A stretch of DNA of 64,000 bases from Panax quinquefolius (GCA_020205615.1 CM035169.1:15755258-15819257), one strand, 5' to 3'. Numbered from the stretch's first letter, positions 50,167-63,180 are shown. The notes: generated by a model not told the origin, from the letters alone. A program made the numbers and translations.

Positions 50167-50224
<58 letters not shown>
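50167..50224. repeat. (AT)n microsatellite
   Basis: About 29 AT units. Confidence 0.95.
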
Positions 50225-50229
<5 letters not shown>

Positions 50230-50824
50230 TAAGATGCGATCTACAATGCTGTTGGATTGTGTGAATCTATTATAATGTCCATACTCAATTTAACTAAATC
50301 AAACACATGATATGGTAGTTACATATCCACATGCATGTTGATAAACTTTCATGTAATATATAGAGAAAGCAGAAACTCTCCCTTTACTCTACGCATAATT
50401 GCATAAAATAAAGAATTTCTTTTGAAACTTCCTTCAAATTATTAAAATTTCCTTCAAATTAATGTGGTTTTGTTGAATAGTAACTCGGGTATAATTTTTG
50501 TGGCCAATGCCCAATGACACCTTGAAATATGCATGAAAATCCTATACAAAAATAATGTTTTGTATGAAAATGAGAGTTATTTCTTTGGTTTCTCTTTCTC
50601 CCCCTAATCTTAATTAATATTAATATTTCTTTTGGATATATTCCACATAAATTTTTTAGATATTTTTTGTATTAAACTTGAAAAAATAAAACTGTTTTTT
50701 TATCAAAAGTCCTCTATTTAGAAAAATCTGGTTTTAAATGTGTCGAATGCAAATTTTACTGTTTTTGTAAAAAAAAAAAACAAAAAACTAAATGAACTCA
50801 TTTCCAAACCCAGTTATAAATTAT

Positions 50825-51045
50825 GAGAACTGATATTTTCATATGTATTTTTTCTTTCACGGACTAGGATTCTCCCCATTTCAAGGAAAATAAGTTTTTC
50901 TAGAAAATTAATTTGGGAATTGATATATTTATATATAGAAATGATATTTTTACATGAGTCTCTCACATTGAATGGGACCCACTCACTATTTATGTGAGAG
51001 AGATCATGTGAAAATATCATTTTTTTCATGTGAAAATATCAGTTT
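50825..51045. mobile_element. Foldback element, candidate MITE
   Basis: Left end gaactgatattttcatatg pairs with right end catgtgaaaatatcagttttc. No coding. Confidence 0.55.
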
Positions 51046-51059
51046 TCTTCATTTAATTA

Positions 51060-51317
51060 TTCCCTCTGTCCCAGGATAAAAGCCCTTATTACTATTTTGA
51101 GTAGTCCCATGTTAAATGTCCTCTTTCCTTTAATAACCAATCTTTTACACATTTTTTCCTATTATACCCGTAACATTAAATATCTCATACTTTTCTTATT
51201 ATAATTCTCTCTCCATATTTAATGACATTATTATGGACAGTTTTGTCATTTTATTAAATGCTTTTTAATACGCGTGAAAAGTTCACTGCGACTTTTATCC
51301 CTGATTTTATGGAGGAG
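51060..51317. mobile_element. Stowaway MITE
   Basis: Starts CCCTCTGTCCCAGGATAAAAG and ends CGACTTTTATCCCTG...GGAGGAG followed by TA. This is the consensus terminus of Stowaway (Tc1/mariner-type) plant MITEs, which insert at TA. About 258 bp. Confidence 0.85.
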
Positions 51318-52203
51318 TAAGTATAATATTTAACTTCTACAAACCAAAAACAAAAGGAAGAAAAAAAAGATTTGTAGTTGGACATAAATGGCGAAGAGTG
51401 ATGACCATAAAATCATATTCTTCTAGTAAACGAAAATAAGCTTTTCAAGAAAATTAATTCCTTTATTTATATATATACACACATATTATATGTGCGCGTG
51501 TGTTTGTTTGTGATTGGAACTTCCAAAAAAAAAACAGAAAAGGAGAAGAGAATAAGAAGTCATGTCATCCGATCCCTCAGAAGATAAATCGAATGAGAGA
51601 ACTATCTAGTTAGGGCTGGCTAGGGTTGCTAGAGAATATATAATACGCTTATTACACGGACATTATAAAAATATTGATCATGAAGACAATTAACAATTCC
51701 TCCTTCGATCTAGCTAGACTCTGTTATAAACCTAAACAAATAAAATATCTCCTACCTCACATATATCAAAGTTCTGAGAGAAGTACAAAAATATGCTACG
51801 TACTATTTCCATGCATTAATATCATGGACCGTGACCTTAATTGTATAGATAGCTAGGGATATTAATATTAGGGTATGGGAAGTGGGTCACAATCATAATG
51901 TGAAATAAGTAATAGAAGGTGTCATGTTCATTTGGCTAACTTTTGTCTTCCTCGAGGTAAGCATCACAAAAGAAGAGCACACCAGGTTGCTTCTATGATG
52001 GAGCACGAGGAGTAGTAAAGAAACCCTAATTCTCAGACCCATTCATACACTGATACATACACCCTTCAATATTTCCAGGTGTTTTCTGTTCCATAGCTCC
52101 CATGTGTTTCCATGGACTCCCTCATGTGAAACCCACATGATACCCCCCATGCCCCTCATTCATATATAATTTTCATTTATTTCAACTTGTTCCCATTCAA
52201 TAT

Positions 52204-52368
52204 ATATGTCTTAGAATTATGATTAAATTTCTCGGCCGGATTTCCATACCTGGCGCTGCTCAACTTGTTCTATTACATTCTAATTCTAAGACATATTTTA
52301 ATCCTAATTAAGGGCCCAGGGATTTGATCAAGAGGGGTGATCAGGATAGAAATCCGGCCGAGAAATTT
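52204..52368. ncRNA. Interleaved inverted repeats; possible hairpin RNA
   Basis: Arm pair B: 52225-52243 (aaatttctcggccggattt) is a perfect inverted copy of 52350-52368. Pairing continues inward with small bulges over about 40 bases per arm (cctgg with tcagg; cttg with caag near 52264 and 52329). Arm pair A: 52204-52218 (atatgtcttagaatt) is a perfect inverted copy of 52282-52296. A encloses the left B arm, so the two hairpins interleave and cannot both form simply. The long B stem has the size of a plant microRNA precursor, but I do not recognise a known mature sequence. Confidence 0.4.
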
Positions 52369-52544
52369 AGGGAAACTTATATTCATTATAAATTTAGTGT
52401 CTATGTTTGACTTTGTTGGGAGATATACCAAATCTATGGCCATACATAGTAATTAAATGAGATGTCTTGTCACTAGATTTTTGAACCCTTCATTTAATAT
52501 AACAATTCTAGACTTTATATTATACGAGTAATTCATGTTTATTA

Positions 52545-52579
52545 TTGTTATTGTTATTATTATTATTATTATTATTTTA

Positions 52580-52642
<63 letters not shown>

Positions 52643-52645
52643 TAC
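52545..52645. repeat. (ATT)n microsatellite
   Basis: About 30 tta units with few interruptions, followed by a short (CA)n. Confidence 0.95.
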
Positions 52646-53744
52646 ACACACACAAAGTATTTTATTGATTACAATTTGTAATAAATTAATTAACACTTAG
52701 AAACTTTTTACTGTTCAAATTATAATAAAAAAATTAGTCCATGTTGTCTTGAAAAATAGAGTTTTTACTTTTTTTTTTTGCATAAGATTAAAGATTTCAG
52801 TGAGTACGTCCGTGTTGTCTTGAAAAAGAGGTTTTTACGTTTTTTTTTTCTTTTTTTAAAGACATTTAATTTTTTTTCGATGATGTTGATTTGCTTGGTA
52901 CTTAATTATCTTCGATTTAGCTATCATCATTCCAATGCTCTTGGTAGACCGAAAGAAAGGGACTCAATAACCAAATATTTACCCTGCCCCAAAGTACGTA
53001 CTCACTCAGTTACCATGCATGGCTGGCTCCTCCCAGGGCTTCAGCAATCAGCATATATACTAGACAGCTTCACATATCTACAAATGTGCGTAACCTAGTC
53101 AACGACATGACATTCAGTCCCACGTGGCATGTACTTATTGGTTCAGTGGATGTCCACATTGGGACACCTTTTCCGTCTAATAATAAGATTGTAATGTGCG
53201 CGCGGTATATATGATAATCCTCCTCCAACCTTTATGCTCCAATTAATATAGTATTACATATATAGTCAACAAGAACATGAAAATGGACCAAAATTACAAA
53301 TTTTTTAAGGACTAATTTATTTCAGTACAGTTATAAATCATCTCGTTATTAATAAGAGCTACCAAACTCCTCACATGCAAGGATCATGAACCACTGCGAA
53401 AACTATTAGCCGCATATCATGGAGGAGTATTAAATATGAAATATTGTTAAACAAATACATATAAATAAGTATATAAGTTGGGCATATAAATAAATTATTG
53501 CCACAAAAATTATGTGTATTTATAAATCTGTTTGTTTATGTATAATCAAATTTTATAAAACCAGAATTATTGTAAATGCTGATAATATATGTTCAAGTTG
53601 AGTACTACTACCATAGAAGACGCACATCCTAACACGATCAAAACTAATTTTGTACTTGTGTTAAGATCGAACATTGGGCTACCTAATTTTTTGTAGGCAA
53701 CATTAAAATTAATCATAAAGAGATTAATATTCAAGGTATATACT

Positions 53745-53746
<2 letters not shown>

Positions 53747-53778
<32 letters not shown>

Positions 53779-54126
53779 GACGTCCAGATTTTATCCCGTC
53801 CGATTTTTTTTTTTTTTTGCTTTTTTTTAAAACAACTAAAAAAAATATTTAATATTTTATGGAATTGAATTTTTTCATATCTGAGTGTTTTAGGCGTGAT
53901 TTGATGCACATTATAACAAAACATGTATATACGATCTGCGCAGACTGTACCACCATTTTAGTATAGGTATCCAAATCACCCCCAAAACATTGTATTATGG
54001 AAAAATTTCAGTTCCATAAAATATTAATTATTTTTTTTAGTTTTTTTAAAAAAAAGAAGCAAAAAAGCAAAAAAAAAAATTAATCCATCTTTTACTCCAG
54101 TCCGGACTGGATCCGCTGCGTGTGTG

Positions 54127-54142
<16 letters not shown>
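53747..54142. mobile_element. (AT)n-bracketed foldback element 4
   Basis: Ends atccggacgtccag and ccagtccggactgga are inverted. Inner arms, about 53850-53925 and 53953-54030, repeat atatttaatattttatggaa and caaaaca in opposite order. Body size and gtgatttgatgcacatt wording relate it to element 2. (AT)n tracts lie on both sides. Confidence 0.7.
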
Positions 54143-54165
<23 letters not shown>

Positions 54166-54167
54166 AC
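54143..54167. repeat. (TG)n microsatellite
   Basis: About 12 TG units directly after the (AT)n tract of foldback element 4. Confidence 0.95.
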
Positions 54168-54242
54168 ATGTGTATGCGTGTATAATGTATTTACAAGATA
54201 GAATGCAATGCAAATATTGGTGGTCTTGACTAAATACATTTT

Positions 54243-55276
54243 TATTTATTTACAAAAATACTTTTGATCAGAAATATACATGCAAAATCCTTTTCCATTT
54301 ACACAAAATTAGTATAAGGATTTAAGTAATTTTGGCATACCATTTTCTAGCAAGTTCTAGTCTAATTCTGTATTATGTATATTAGCTTAATCCAATATTT
54401 ATATTATCTTTAAACCGTACCAATGTCTGATCTCGCTATATGTATTATGAATACAGGGCCCAGGAGCGAATACATATGAGGGACAGTATAAACAGCTGCC
54501 GCCGTTGAATTTTTGTTTTTTTTCAAGTATAGGAGTATGAAAGTTATATAAATTAATAAATTTAAGGGGACAGATTAATGAAAGAACCAAATTTAGACAG
54601 AACAAAAAAAATTTACATAAACCAATTCTGAATACAAGTACAAAAATCTTCTTAATTGGTAAAATCTTAAAAGTATTTTTGTATAGTTTTTGATTTTGAA
54701 TGTTCATCAGCGTGTGAATTGTGAGAGATTATTTGATTCAAGTTTGAATTTTTTTTGTTATTGATTTGGTTGACTGTGGTTACAGTTAGTTAATTTGGTT
54801 TAATTGAATTTTTTTTTTTGGGTTGTTTGATCTTCAATTGAAAATATGATTATTTTGGTTGAGTAGTTTCTATTTTTTATTGTGACAACTTATAATGATT
54901 TTGCCTTATTTTATATTGGGCAATGGAAAATGATTATGAGCCTTTAGCAGCCCCTCATTTCTAGTTTTCATGATTTGTTTGAATATAGAAAATAAATTTG
55001 ATTTGAGGCTTTGATAATTTGAGGAATCATTTAAATTGAGTTATAACAAGTAATTGAATTAAGTTTTTAAATTATGTCTAAATATTTTTTATTTGAATTT
55101 TTTTTTAGTTTGAATTATGAATATTTATTGTAATTTGTAAACATTATTATGACTAATTAATATTATTATTAGTTTAAGTTTTCTTTATTTAATTTCAACA
55201 AAAAAAATTAGTTAAAATCCGTCCCTGCTGAGAAAATTTTCTTAATCCTCCCCTGTATGTATGTATGTATGTATAT
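54243..55276. other. AT-rich DNA, no gene seen
   Basis: T-rich sequence with a short (GTAT)n at 55255-55274. No feature recognised. Confidence 0.6.
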
Positions 55277-55936
55277 TGTTGGGTCATGATATTTTTTCCC
55301 ATTGGGCCGGGTATATTGGGCTTACTCTTTTAATTAATCTATTGGGCCTTTATTATTGAACCATGAAAGTCTTTGAGCAGGTTGTCTATTATTTCTATTT
55401 TGACTTATAGAGATGAAGGCCTGTTCAAATTGGGTCGATCCTTTCGACATTTTAATATCTATTATTTTGACTTTAATGATGAAAAAGCATGACGGTTGAC
55501 TAGAAAACCTGCCATGCATTAATGTGGATGGGATTATAACCTACGGCGGTGGAAGCAATGACCAAAAAGCAATGGATAAACTATATGCGATCGGTGGATC
55601 CCATCGGATGAAAGGGTGTGTCGTGCAATAAGTGGGTGGCAATTGTAATCCGTGAGGATAGGATATAGCTTATGAGGAAGTCATCACGAGAGGTAGGTTC
55701 TCATACACTTATTCGCTCATAATTAGATATACATAAAGGAATTATTATCTCTCTCTCTCAATCGATAGATATTACGGCCTCCATTTTGTTAACCTGTGAA
55801 CACGCCATCGACTCTCACGCCTCGAAGCTATCCCCGACCAACCGCCGGCCAAGCTTCGAGGTATTTATCGTGTTTCTCGTGCAGGATCGTAGGCCTTACG
55901 TGATTGGGACGCGCGGAGAGGATCTTGGCGTTAACA
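55277..55936 (+). repeat. Tat-like LTR, plus orientation (660 bp)
   Basis: Starts TGTTGGGTCATGATA after a (GTAT)n tract and ends GATCTTGGCGTTAACA. Same family as the LTR at 7986-8640 in the opposite direction. Shared blocks include tgatgaaaaagcatg and cattaatgtggatgggatta. Confidence 0.75.
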
Positions 55937-56199
55937 TCGGGCGCTAGAAGGAGGGCTTTTTCAATCACAATTGTTTAACTTACTTCTAAGATGATGAGGA
56001 GTAGAGATGGTACACGGTAAGGGGCGGCGATGGTCATTAGTTCATCATCGCCTCAGATTTGAAAGAAAGGACCGTCGGGTCCTTCTAAAAGTGCTCACGA
56101 AAGCACGGCCTCTAAACACAACTCGTGAGAACTTCGTCTCAAGATCCATGGTGGAGCCAGACGGAAGTTGGTTTTCAACGCCGATAAGGAGGCGTGATG
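55937..56199 (+). mobile_element. Primer site and leader of Tat-like element
   Basis: TCGGGCGCTAGAAGGAGGG follows the LTR, a variant of the TTGGCGCTAGAAGGAGG primer-site region seen in plant gypsy elements. The leader (GATGATGAGGAGTAGAGATG, then the TTAGTTCATCATCGCC part) matches 7800-7960 on the minus strand. The element is interrupted at 56200 by the Tekay-type element. Confidence 0.7.
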
Positions 56200-57309
56200 T
56201 GACGCCCCAAAATTAGGTATACATCACCCATCTTGGGTCGCCACTTACATATGTATGTAATTTAAATACAACTTACTAACATAATCTGCTGTGTACAATA
56301 CAACATAAATCGTGATTTTAAATACAAATATCGCTTCTACTAGATATTATACAAACTCAAAAAGGAGTCCTCATTACAATTATTATCACACTATTTCACG
56401 AGAATAGTGAGGACTACTAATGCTATCTTCAGGACCATCACTGCTTCTCGACTCGTCCCAAATATATTCTCATTTTTTCAAGAGAAAAAGTGAAAGAAAA
56501 GGGTGAGCTCAACTAGCCCAAGAAGAAATATTATGACTAAGATAATGCCAATAAATTATCAAAAGTCTTCAACAATGTTAAACCGATAAAATACAATAGA
56601 CAACCCGGTTAAGCTGCAATGAATACGTAATCCATTAAAAGAGTCAAGTAGAAAATAAAGTCTACTATCTTTTAGGTTTTAAAAGGTTTTTCATCATCGT
56701 TATAGCCGAGACTCACTTTTAATAAATATTCCACATCATCGAATCACCCCGCACTACGGCCAAGGATATTCTTTAAGATCCGACCACAATTATTCATGCA
56801 CTACGGGCCAAGAATATTTGTGTATTCATTAATGGTCATGATCATGCCAACAATCGTCCATCAATGCACTACTACTAATCGAGGATTTTTATCACATCAT
56901 TTGTAACATTACGGCCATGATTACACCGAATAGTCTCGTGTCATAATCATACCAAGTCCATCTATGCACTATGTGCCACGGATGACTTTAAAAAATATAA
57001 ACATGAGGATGATGACAATGATATAAGAATTCAATAAAACAAGTTCAAGAATTATTTTATCCAGAATTATTAACGCCCAAATTATCAATATGATATCTTT
57101 GTTTTGTAGAGTAAAATTCAAGAATGATCGTAAGAATATTTCCATGAAAAGATATTGGATGAAACGCAAATATCAAGGATATTCTACTAATTTCATGGAG
57201 TATGAAGTCAAAGTTTTAACCTAACTGGGTATAATAAAGAATGGAATAACAAAAGAAAATCACGCATGCGATATAATCGCATGCATAAAAGTTATTCCAA
57301 CAAAATAAT

Positions 57310-57545
57310 AAATAACGGAACCGAGTCGTGAAATTCACACCGGCTGTGATGTTCCAAATGTAATAATAAAGATGGAACCAGATCCTGTAAAACACATGCA
57401 TAGGATATTTCAACGAATGAGAATAATAAAGAGCGGAACCAGTCGAATTAGTAAAACACATGTACATGGATGTTCCAACAGAATAATAAAGACGGAACCA
57501 GTGGGTGTAAAACACATGCATGTGATGTTCCAACAGAATAATAGA
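57310..57545. repeat. Tandem repeat in R/U5, units of about 55-60 bp
   Basis: Each unit carries taataaagacggaaccag, gtaaaacacatgcat and gatgttccaac. About four units, mutated. It takes the place of the gtgaatagtgcc array of copy 1. Confidence 0.85.
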
Positions 57546-57924
57546 AGAATGTCACCAAGTATAGGTAAATAAGCAGATACTCAAAGTTTATTCAACAGTA
57601 ATAATAAGCAATGGAATAACAATGTTCTTCTTCATGAATAAGAAAGAATAACACCCTTACTTTTGGTAGGAGATTGAATATTATGGCGGTGTAGTAACAA
57701 AATACTCTTCTTCTTTCTCTCTTATTCTCTCTATACTTTCTCTCTATAGCGTGAATGAATTGTGAAAATAATGAAGCCCTAGGCCTCTATTTATAGAAGA
57801 TTTCTAGCTTTTCGCCGTGTGAAAAGGCAAGTGGCTTGACGATCGGTTTGACGCTTTGTAATGTGAAACGACAAGTGGTTCGACGCCTTTATAATGTGAA
57901 ATGACAAGTGGTTCGGACGTCCGG

Positions 57925-58138
57925 TAAAGGTAATTACTATTAATGAAGGTAAATACTATCGACGAAGGTAAATACTATTCACAAGGGTAATTACTATCGA
58001 CGAAGGTAATTACTATCGACGAAGGTAAATACTATTCACAAGGGTAATTACTATCGACGAAGGTAATTACTATTGACGAAGGTAAATACTATTCACAAGG
58101 GTAATTACTATTGACGAAGGTAATTACTATTGACGAAG
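57925..58138. repeat. Tandem repeat just upstream of the LTR TATA box
   Basis: About twelve subunits of 17-18 bp of the form ggtaattactatcgacgaa, with a higher-order pattern of three subunits (two gacgaaggtaa-type, one cacaagggtaa-type). On the minus strand it lies about 130-350 bases upstream of the TATA box. Confidence 0.9.
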
Positions 58139-58764
58139 AGACTCTTAGATGATGACATATAAGCCCCCCATAAAATAATCAAACTTACCACAAATCATTT
58201 TTTTTCATCAACACATATTTAATCTTTCAACAATTATTAATCATTTATAACTTGTCGTCTCAATTATTGATTTAATACTATAACATATTATATGAGATGA
58301 TAATTGTGACAATAATTGAATCAATAATATAAGAGATATGATGCAAAGAATTATCAGAAGTAATAATCGAGCATAATGGAGTGACTTCTCACGTAAAGAT
58401 CAATAATCAATACCGTGTGCTACTACGCAACTACACGTGACATCGCACTTTTACCACCGGGTAGTTCAACAATTTTAAACAGTAACACCTCCGCCGTTAT
58501 TTTTATAAAATATTTTTGTCGTTTTCTCAATCCAAATAATAATTACATTGTGGGGTCCACCAATGATTGAGCCATTATCATTTAATATTCCCTAACAAAA
58601 AGAATATTCCCCACCAAACGAATATTTTATAACAACTTGCATACTTTTGCAAAAATTTATAAATATTACCCACAACTATAACATTATATCAAATTTATTC
58701 CATAATATTCAAAATAATATTTATAGAAAAATTCATCTTTATTTATAAAAATTTGGGTCTTACA

Positions 58765-59500
58765 ACCTCCCTTCTTATGAAATTTTGCCCTCGAAATTAG
58801 GGTACGATACGGTATGTTGAAGAGGTAAGGATACCTTGATTTCATTTGATTCTAACTCCCAAGTCATTTCCTCAACATCGTGGTTCCTCCACAAAACTTT
58901 GATTTGAGGTATAACCTGGAGCGTAGAATATGTTCCTTCTTATCCAAGATTTGAACAGGAACCTCTTCATACGTCAAATCTTCCGCTATTTCGTCCGGTC
59001 TAACTCAATAATGTGGTTCGGGTCTTTCACATATTTACGTAACATGGATATGTGAAAAGCGTTATGAACACGAGACATATTCACAGAAAGCGAGTCTATA
59101 GGCCACGATTCCTACTCGATCGAGGATTAAAATGGACCGATGAATCGAGGATTAAGTTTCCTCTCTTTCCAAATCTTGTAACTCCTTTCCATGGAGCAAC
59201 TTTTAACAACACACGATCTCCTATATCGAATTCCACGTCCTTTCGATGAAGATCAAGATAACTCTTTTTTATCGATTTTGTGAGGTTTTTATACGTTGTT
59301 TGGATCGTTTGAATCTTTTTCGTAGTCATACGTACCAACTCCGGTCCCAACAACGTTGCTTCACCCACCTCATCCCAAAGATCTTTGGAGAACGACACTT
59401 TCTTCCATACAACGCTCGAATGGAGCCATGCCAATACTTGCTTCGATAATCGTTGTTGTAGGAAAACTCCACCAATGGTAAGAACTTGTCCCAACTCCCC
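58765..59500 (-). pseudogene. Integrase tail and chromodomain-like region
   Basis: The minus frame 59096-59494 includes KSYLDLHRKDVEFDIGDRVLLKVAPWKGVTRFGKRG and the start of the RFIGP-type tail. Downstream is a TNHVIE-like linker and a DLTYEEVPVQILDKKE-type piece near 58930-59010. This is the chromoviral integrase C-terminus. Frame breaks are present. Confidence 0.75.
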
Positions 59501-60120
59501 TTGAAATCAAGGACACGAGTCTTAATAGATCTTCAAGAGTTTGAATAGTCCTCTCCATCGTCCGTCTGATACGAGGATGATATGCCGAGCTAAATCGTAA
59601 GTCCGTGCCCATAGCTTTTTGCAAACTAACCCAAAATCGTGAAGTGAATCTTGGGTCTCGATCGGAAACTATGGATACCTGCAAGATACCATGCGATCTT
59701 ACAATCTCGTTTATGTACATACATCTGAGCAAGACGTTCAAGTGTATAAGTTTCTCAGATCGATAAGAAATGAAGCGGACTTGGTCAATCTATCAACAAT
59801 GACCCAAATCGCATCAATGCCTTGAGAAACCTTAGGAAGACCCCAGAAGCGAAATCCATGGTAATGTGCTCCACTTCCATTCGGAATTTCAAGTGGTTGC
59901 AATGGACCTTTTGGTACTTGATGCTCGCTTTAACTCGTTGACAAGTTAGACACCTTGAGATAAATGCAAGGTATTATCTCTCTCTTCATATTGCTCCACC
60001 AAAATGTATGACGAATATCATGATACATTTTGGTACTCCCGAGATGGATTGCAAATGTTGTGTCAGGCGCCTCCATCATGATATTATACTTTAAATCGGG
60101 GTCGTTAGAACACAAAAGTC
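59370..60120 (-). pseudogene. Integrase core
   Basis: 59930-60115 has HLGSTKMYHDIRHTFWWSNMKREI, the HHCC zinc-binding half. 59370-59741 has IVSDRDPRFTSRFW, ALGTDLRFSSAYHP-like residues and ERTIQTLEDLLR, the DDE core. Integrates element cDNA. Broken by short frame changes. Confidence 0.8.
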
Positions 60121-60479
60121 CGGAGTTGACTCAAGTATTCCTTCTTCATCGATTCTTGCTTAAGATAAGACCTTCTTGCACTTTTTTCCTCATACGCGAC
60201 GCCTCCCGTGTCCAGAATTTCAGCAGCCTTTAACTTTATCGATTAAAGTCGGTTCTACTCAGATACACGCTTATCATCACACGCTATCCCTCGAGTCTTT
60301 AACTCTATCTCCATCCTTTGCAAGTCACACAAAATGGGCCTTTGCGTTGACAATATCGCACTCAGACTTGCATATGATTTTCACTCAATGCGCCGCCTAC
60401 CACGCTTTTCCAGGATGGTATCGATGGTATGATCATAATCTTTCAGCAGCTTCAAGCCAACGTCGTTGTCGCATGTTGA

Positions 60480-61660
60480 GTTCCTTTTGAGTGATGAAAT
60501 ATTTGAGGCTTTTATGATCCGTAAAGATCTCCACTTTCTCCCCATACAAGTAATGCCTCCAAATTTTAAGTGGTGAAGATAACAACCGCCAACTCTAGAT
60601 CATGAGTAGGATAATTCTTCTCATATTCTTTGAGTCGCGAGGCATGGCTATAACTTTTCCATGTTGCATAAGAACACATCCCAAACCTCATTCAAGCATC
60701 ATCAGAGATGACAAATCCTCCGACCCGGATGGTATTCACGTAACAGTCTTTAAATAAGTCTCCTCTTGAGTTCTTGAAAACTCTTCTCACATTCTTCGCC
60801 CAATGAACTTTGTATCTTTCCGAGTCATTGAGTCGATGGAATAGCGATTCGAGAAAATCCTTCCACGAATCTCGATAATAACCAAATAAACCGAGAAAGC
60901 TACGTACTTCAACATCGATTTAGGTTGTTCCCACTTTGAATAGCTTCAATCTTTCTTTGGGTCAACAGATATTCTATGACTTGATACCACGCGTGCCCAA
61001 GGAATGCTACTTCTTCAAGCCGAACTCGCATTTCTTCAACTTGGCATAAAGCTTATATTCACGAAGCTTTTGGAGTGTCAGCCTCAAGTGTTGCTCATGA
61101 TCTTCACGGCTTTTGGAATAAATAAGGATGTCATCAATAAAGACGACCACAAAGTGATCAAAATATTCCTTGAATACTCGGTTCATCATATCCATGAAGG
61201 CAGCAGGAGCATTAGTCAATCCAAAGGACATGACTAGGAATTCATAATGCCCGCACTGAAGTTACGAAAGCCGTCTTTGGAATGTCGTGATTTGCTCTAA
61301 TCTTCAATTGGTGATATCCAGGAACGAAGATCAATCTTGAAAAGAATTTGGCTCCTTGCAATCGGTCAAACAGTCATCAATACGTGGCAATGGATACCTA
61401 TTTTGATGGTGACATGATTCAACTCCCGATAATCAATACAAAGTCGCATACTCCCATCTTTCTTCTTCACGAATAGAGCAGAGCACCCAAGGAGAAGTAC
61501 TAGGGACTAATAAAGCCAATGTCTAATAATTCCTCGCGTAGTTGGGTCTTTAACTCCTCGAAGTTCAATAGAGCCATTCGATATGGGGCTTTGGAAATAG
61601 GTTTTGTACCGAGTTCAAGGTCGATACAAAATTCAATTTCACTTATTTCTGGGGTAGGCA
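60480..61660 (-). pseudogene. Reverse transcriptase and RNase H
   Basis: The clean 74-codon frame at 61007-61231 reads [20 protein letters not shown], then [19 protein letters not shown] (catalytic FIDD) and [11 protein letters not shown]-terminal RT sequence continues to about 61660; RNase H lies at about 60480-60900 with frame breaks. Confidence 0.85.
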
Positions 61661-61689
61661 GAAGTTCTTTGGGGAATACGCCGGAAATT

Positions 61690-62200
61690 TATTAACAATA
61701 GGAATATCGCTTAAAACCTGACGTATTTTTATTTAAATATGTAACATGAGCTAAGAAAGCTTGACATCCGCTTTTTCAATAAACGAATAGCTTTATGGCT
61801 TGAGATGACCGTGATTGATTTTAATGGTTTGGTCGTTTGAATCAGCATAATAGGTTGATTAGGAATATGAAAGCTAACAACCTTACGAAAACAATCAATT
61901 TTTGCATGATAAGTAGTTAACCAATCAATCCCTAGTAATCACGTCAAATGCAAGTATTTTTAATGAAATAAGATCGACAGTAATGTGAGGGTACCGATTT
62001 GAACCAAACAAGACTTATAAGCAGTGGATGTAATGAAGGTTTCTCCCAACGGAGTTTCCACAGATAAGTCAAAGTCTAATTTCTCCGAGTCAAATTTAAT
62101 TGATGAGCGCAAGTATGGGAGAAATAAAAGAATGGGTAGAATGGGTATCAAATAAAGTATAGACTTCATTAGAGTTTATGATATGCTTACGTGATGATGA
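61690..62200 (-). pseudogene. Aspartic protease
   Basis: The minus frame 61960-62169 contains LDFDLSVETPLGETFITSTA, part of the plant chromoviral protease region (normally DTGSTHSFIS... just upstream, here shifted). Next to it are YHAKIDCF-like and VKLS-like pieces. Confidence 0.7.
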
Positions 62201-62259
62201 CCTCATTCGGATTCCTTGCTCTTTGGGAGGTCACAACAAACGCTCTCCTCAGACTACCG

Positions 62260-63180
62260 GGTTTGAATTTTTTCGGGATGGCCTTTGGTGCCTCCATCTC
62301 TATTTGAATTTGTCTTTGGTAAACGACAAAAATCGAGCTAAGTGACCTTCTCTTCCACAATTATAACATGCTTTGGACGACATGACGCAGTTTTGATCGA
62401 TGTGTCCTCTCCTCCGCATTTGAAGCATATGATAGGTGGTCTTTCTCCTTCCTTAACAATGGGTGCCGGTGTCGACGTCTTTCCACCATTGTTGAATCTC
62501 CATTTCTTGAAATGTCCATTCTTATTGCTTTTGGGCCTCGATTACCACCGAAGTGGTTAACATATCGCCTCGTTGATTCCTCCACGCTTGTTGTCACCAC
62601 TCGATGACTACTACTCGCTGGTATTATAATTTTGCGTACGCTTCTCTCTTTTAACAGGTTGACTCATTATCGCGTTCCACTAAGCGAGCCCTATTTACAA
62701 CATCCGAATACAAACACGCTTTATGAGAAATAAGATGTTGACGTATCTCCGCTTCAAACCTCTTAAAAACATTCGCGCCATTCTCTCTTCATTATCCACC
62801 AAGTGGACGAATCGTGATAACTCCGCAAATTTTGCCTCGTATTGCGCGACATGGTCATATTGTTTTGTTCCAACTTGATAAATTCCACCTCCTTCATGTG
62901 GCGAATACTTTCGGGAAAGTATTTGTCGTTGAACAACTTCTCGAACTTTTCCCAAGATATCTTCAAGACAAAGAAGTTGAGTACGTTTACCGATTCCCAC
63001 CAAGAATCCGCCTCCGCCATAACATAAAGCGTGAAAGTGGAACCTTTTGCTCTCGGAGCATCCCAAGACATCAAATATCTTGGTAACTGTTTTATCCATG
63101 CTTCCGCCTGTAAGTGGTTTTGGCTCTCCTTAAACTCCGGTGGTCCCAGCTCCTTGAATTGTTTAGCGGTGACCGCTTGA
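62260..63180 (-). pseudogene. gag with CCHC zinc knuckles
   Basis: The minus strand near 62340-62375 encodes CYNCGREGHLARF, and near 62400-62435 a second CFKCGG...HIDQNC type knuckle, separated by frame changes. 62763-63074 has WWESV, KFEKLFNDKYFPESIRHMKE and VEFIKLEQ, the retrotransposon gag domain, then YEAKFAELSRFV and ERMARMFLRGLK. Gag forms the particle and binds RNA. Confidence 0.85.

Larger units (their letters stand above)
56200..58764 (-). repeat. 3' LTR of Tekay-type copy 2 (2565 bp)
   Basis: Starts TGACGCCCCAAAATTAGGTA, ends GGGTCTTACA. TATA on the minus strand near 57785-57797 (CTATAAATAGAGGCC). Repeated inside are actacggccaaggata-type words, the counterpart of actacagccaaagatattc in copy 1. 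Confidence 0.88.

Noticed and set aside
53000..53060. GGCTGGCTCCTCCCAGGG looked like a microRNA160-type segment
   Set aside because: It does not match the conserved 21-nt sequence and no pairing arm was found nearby.
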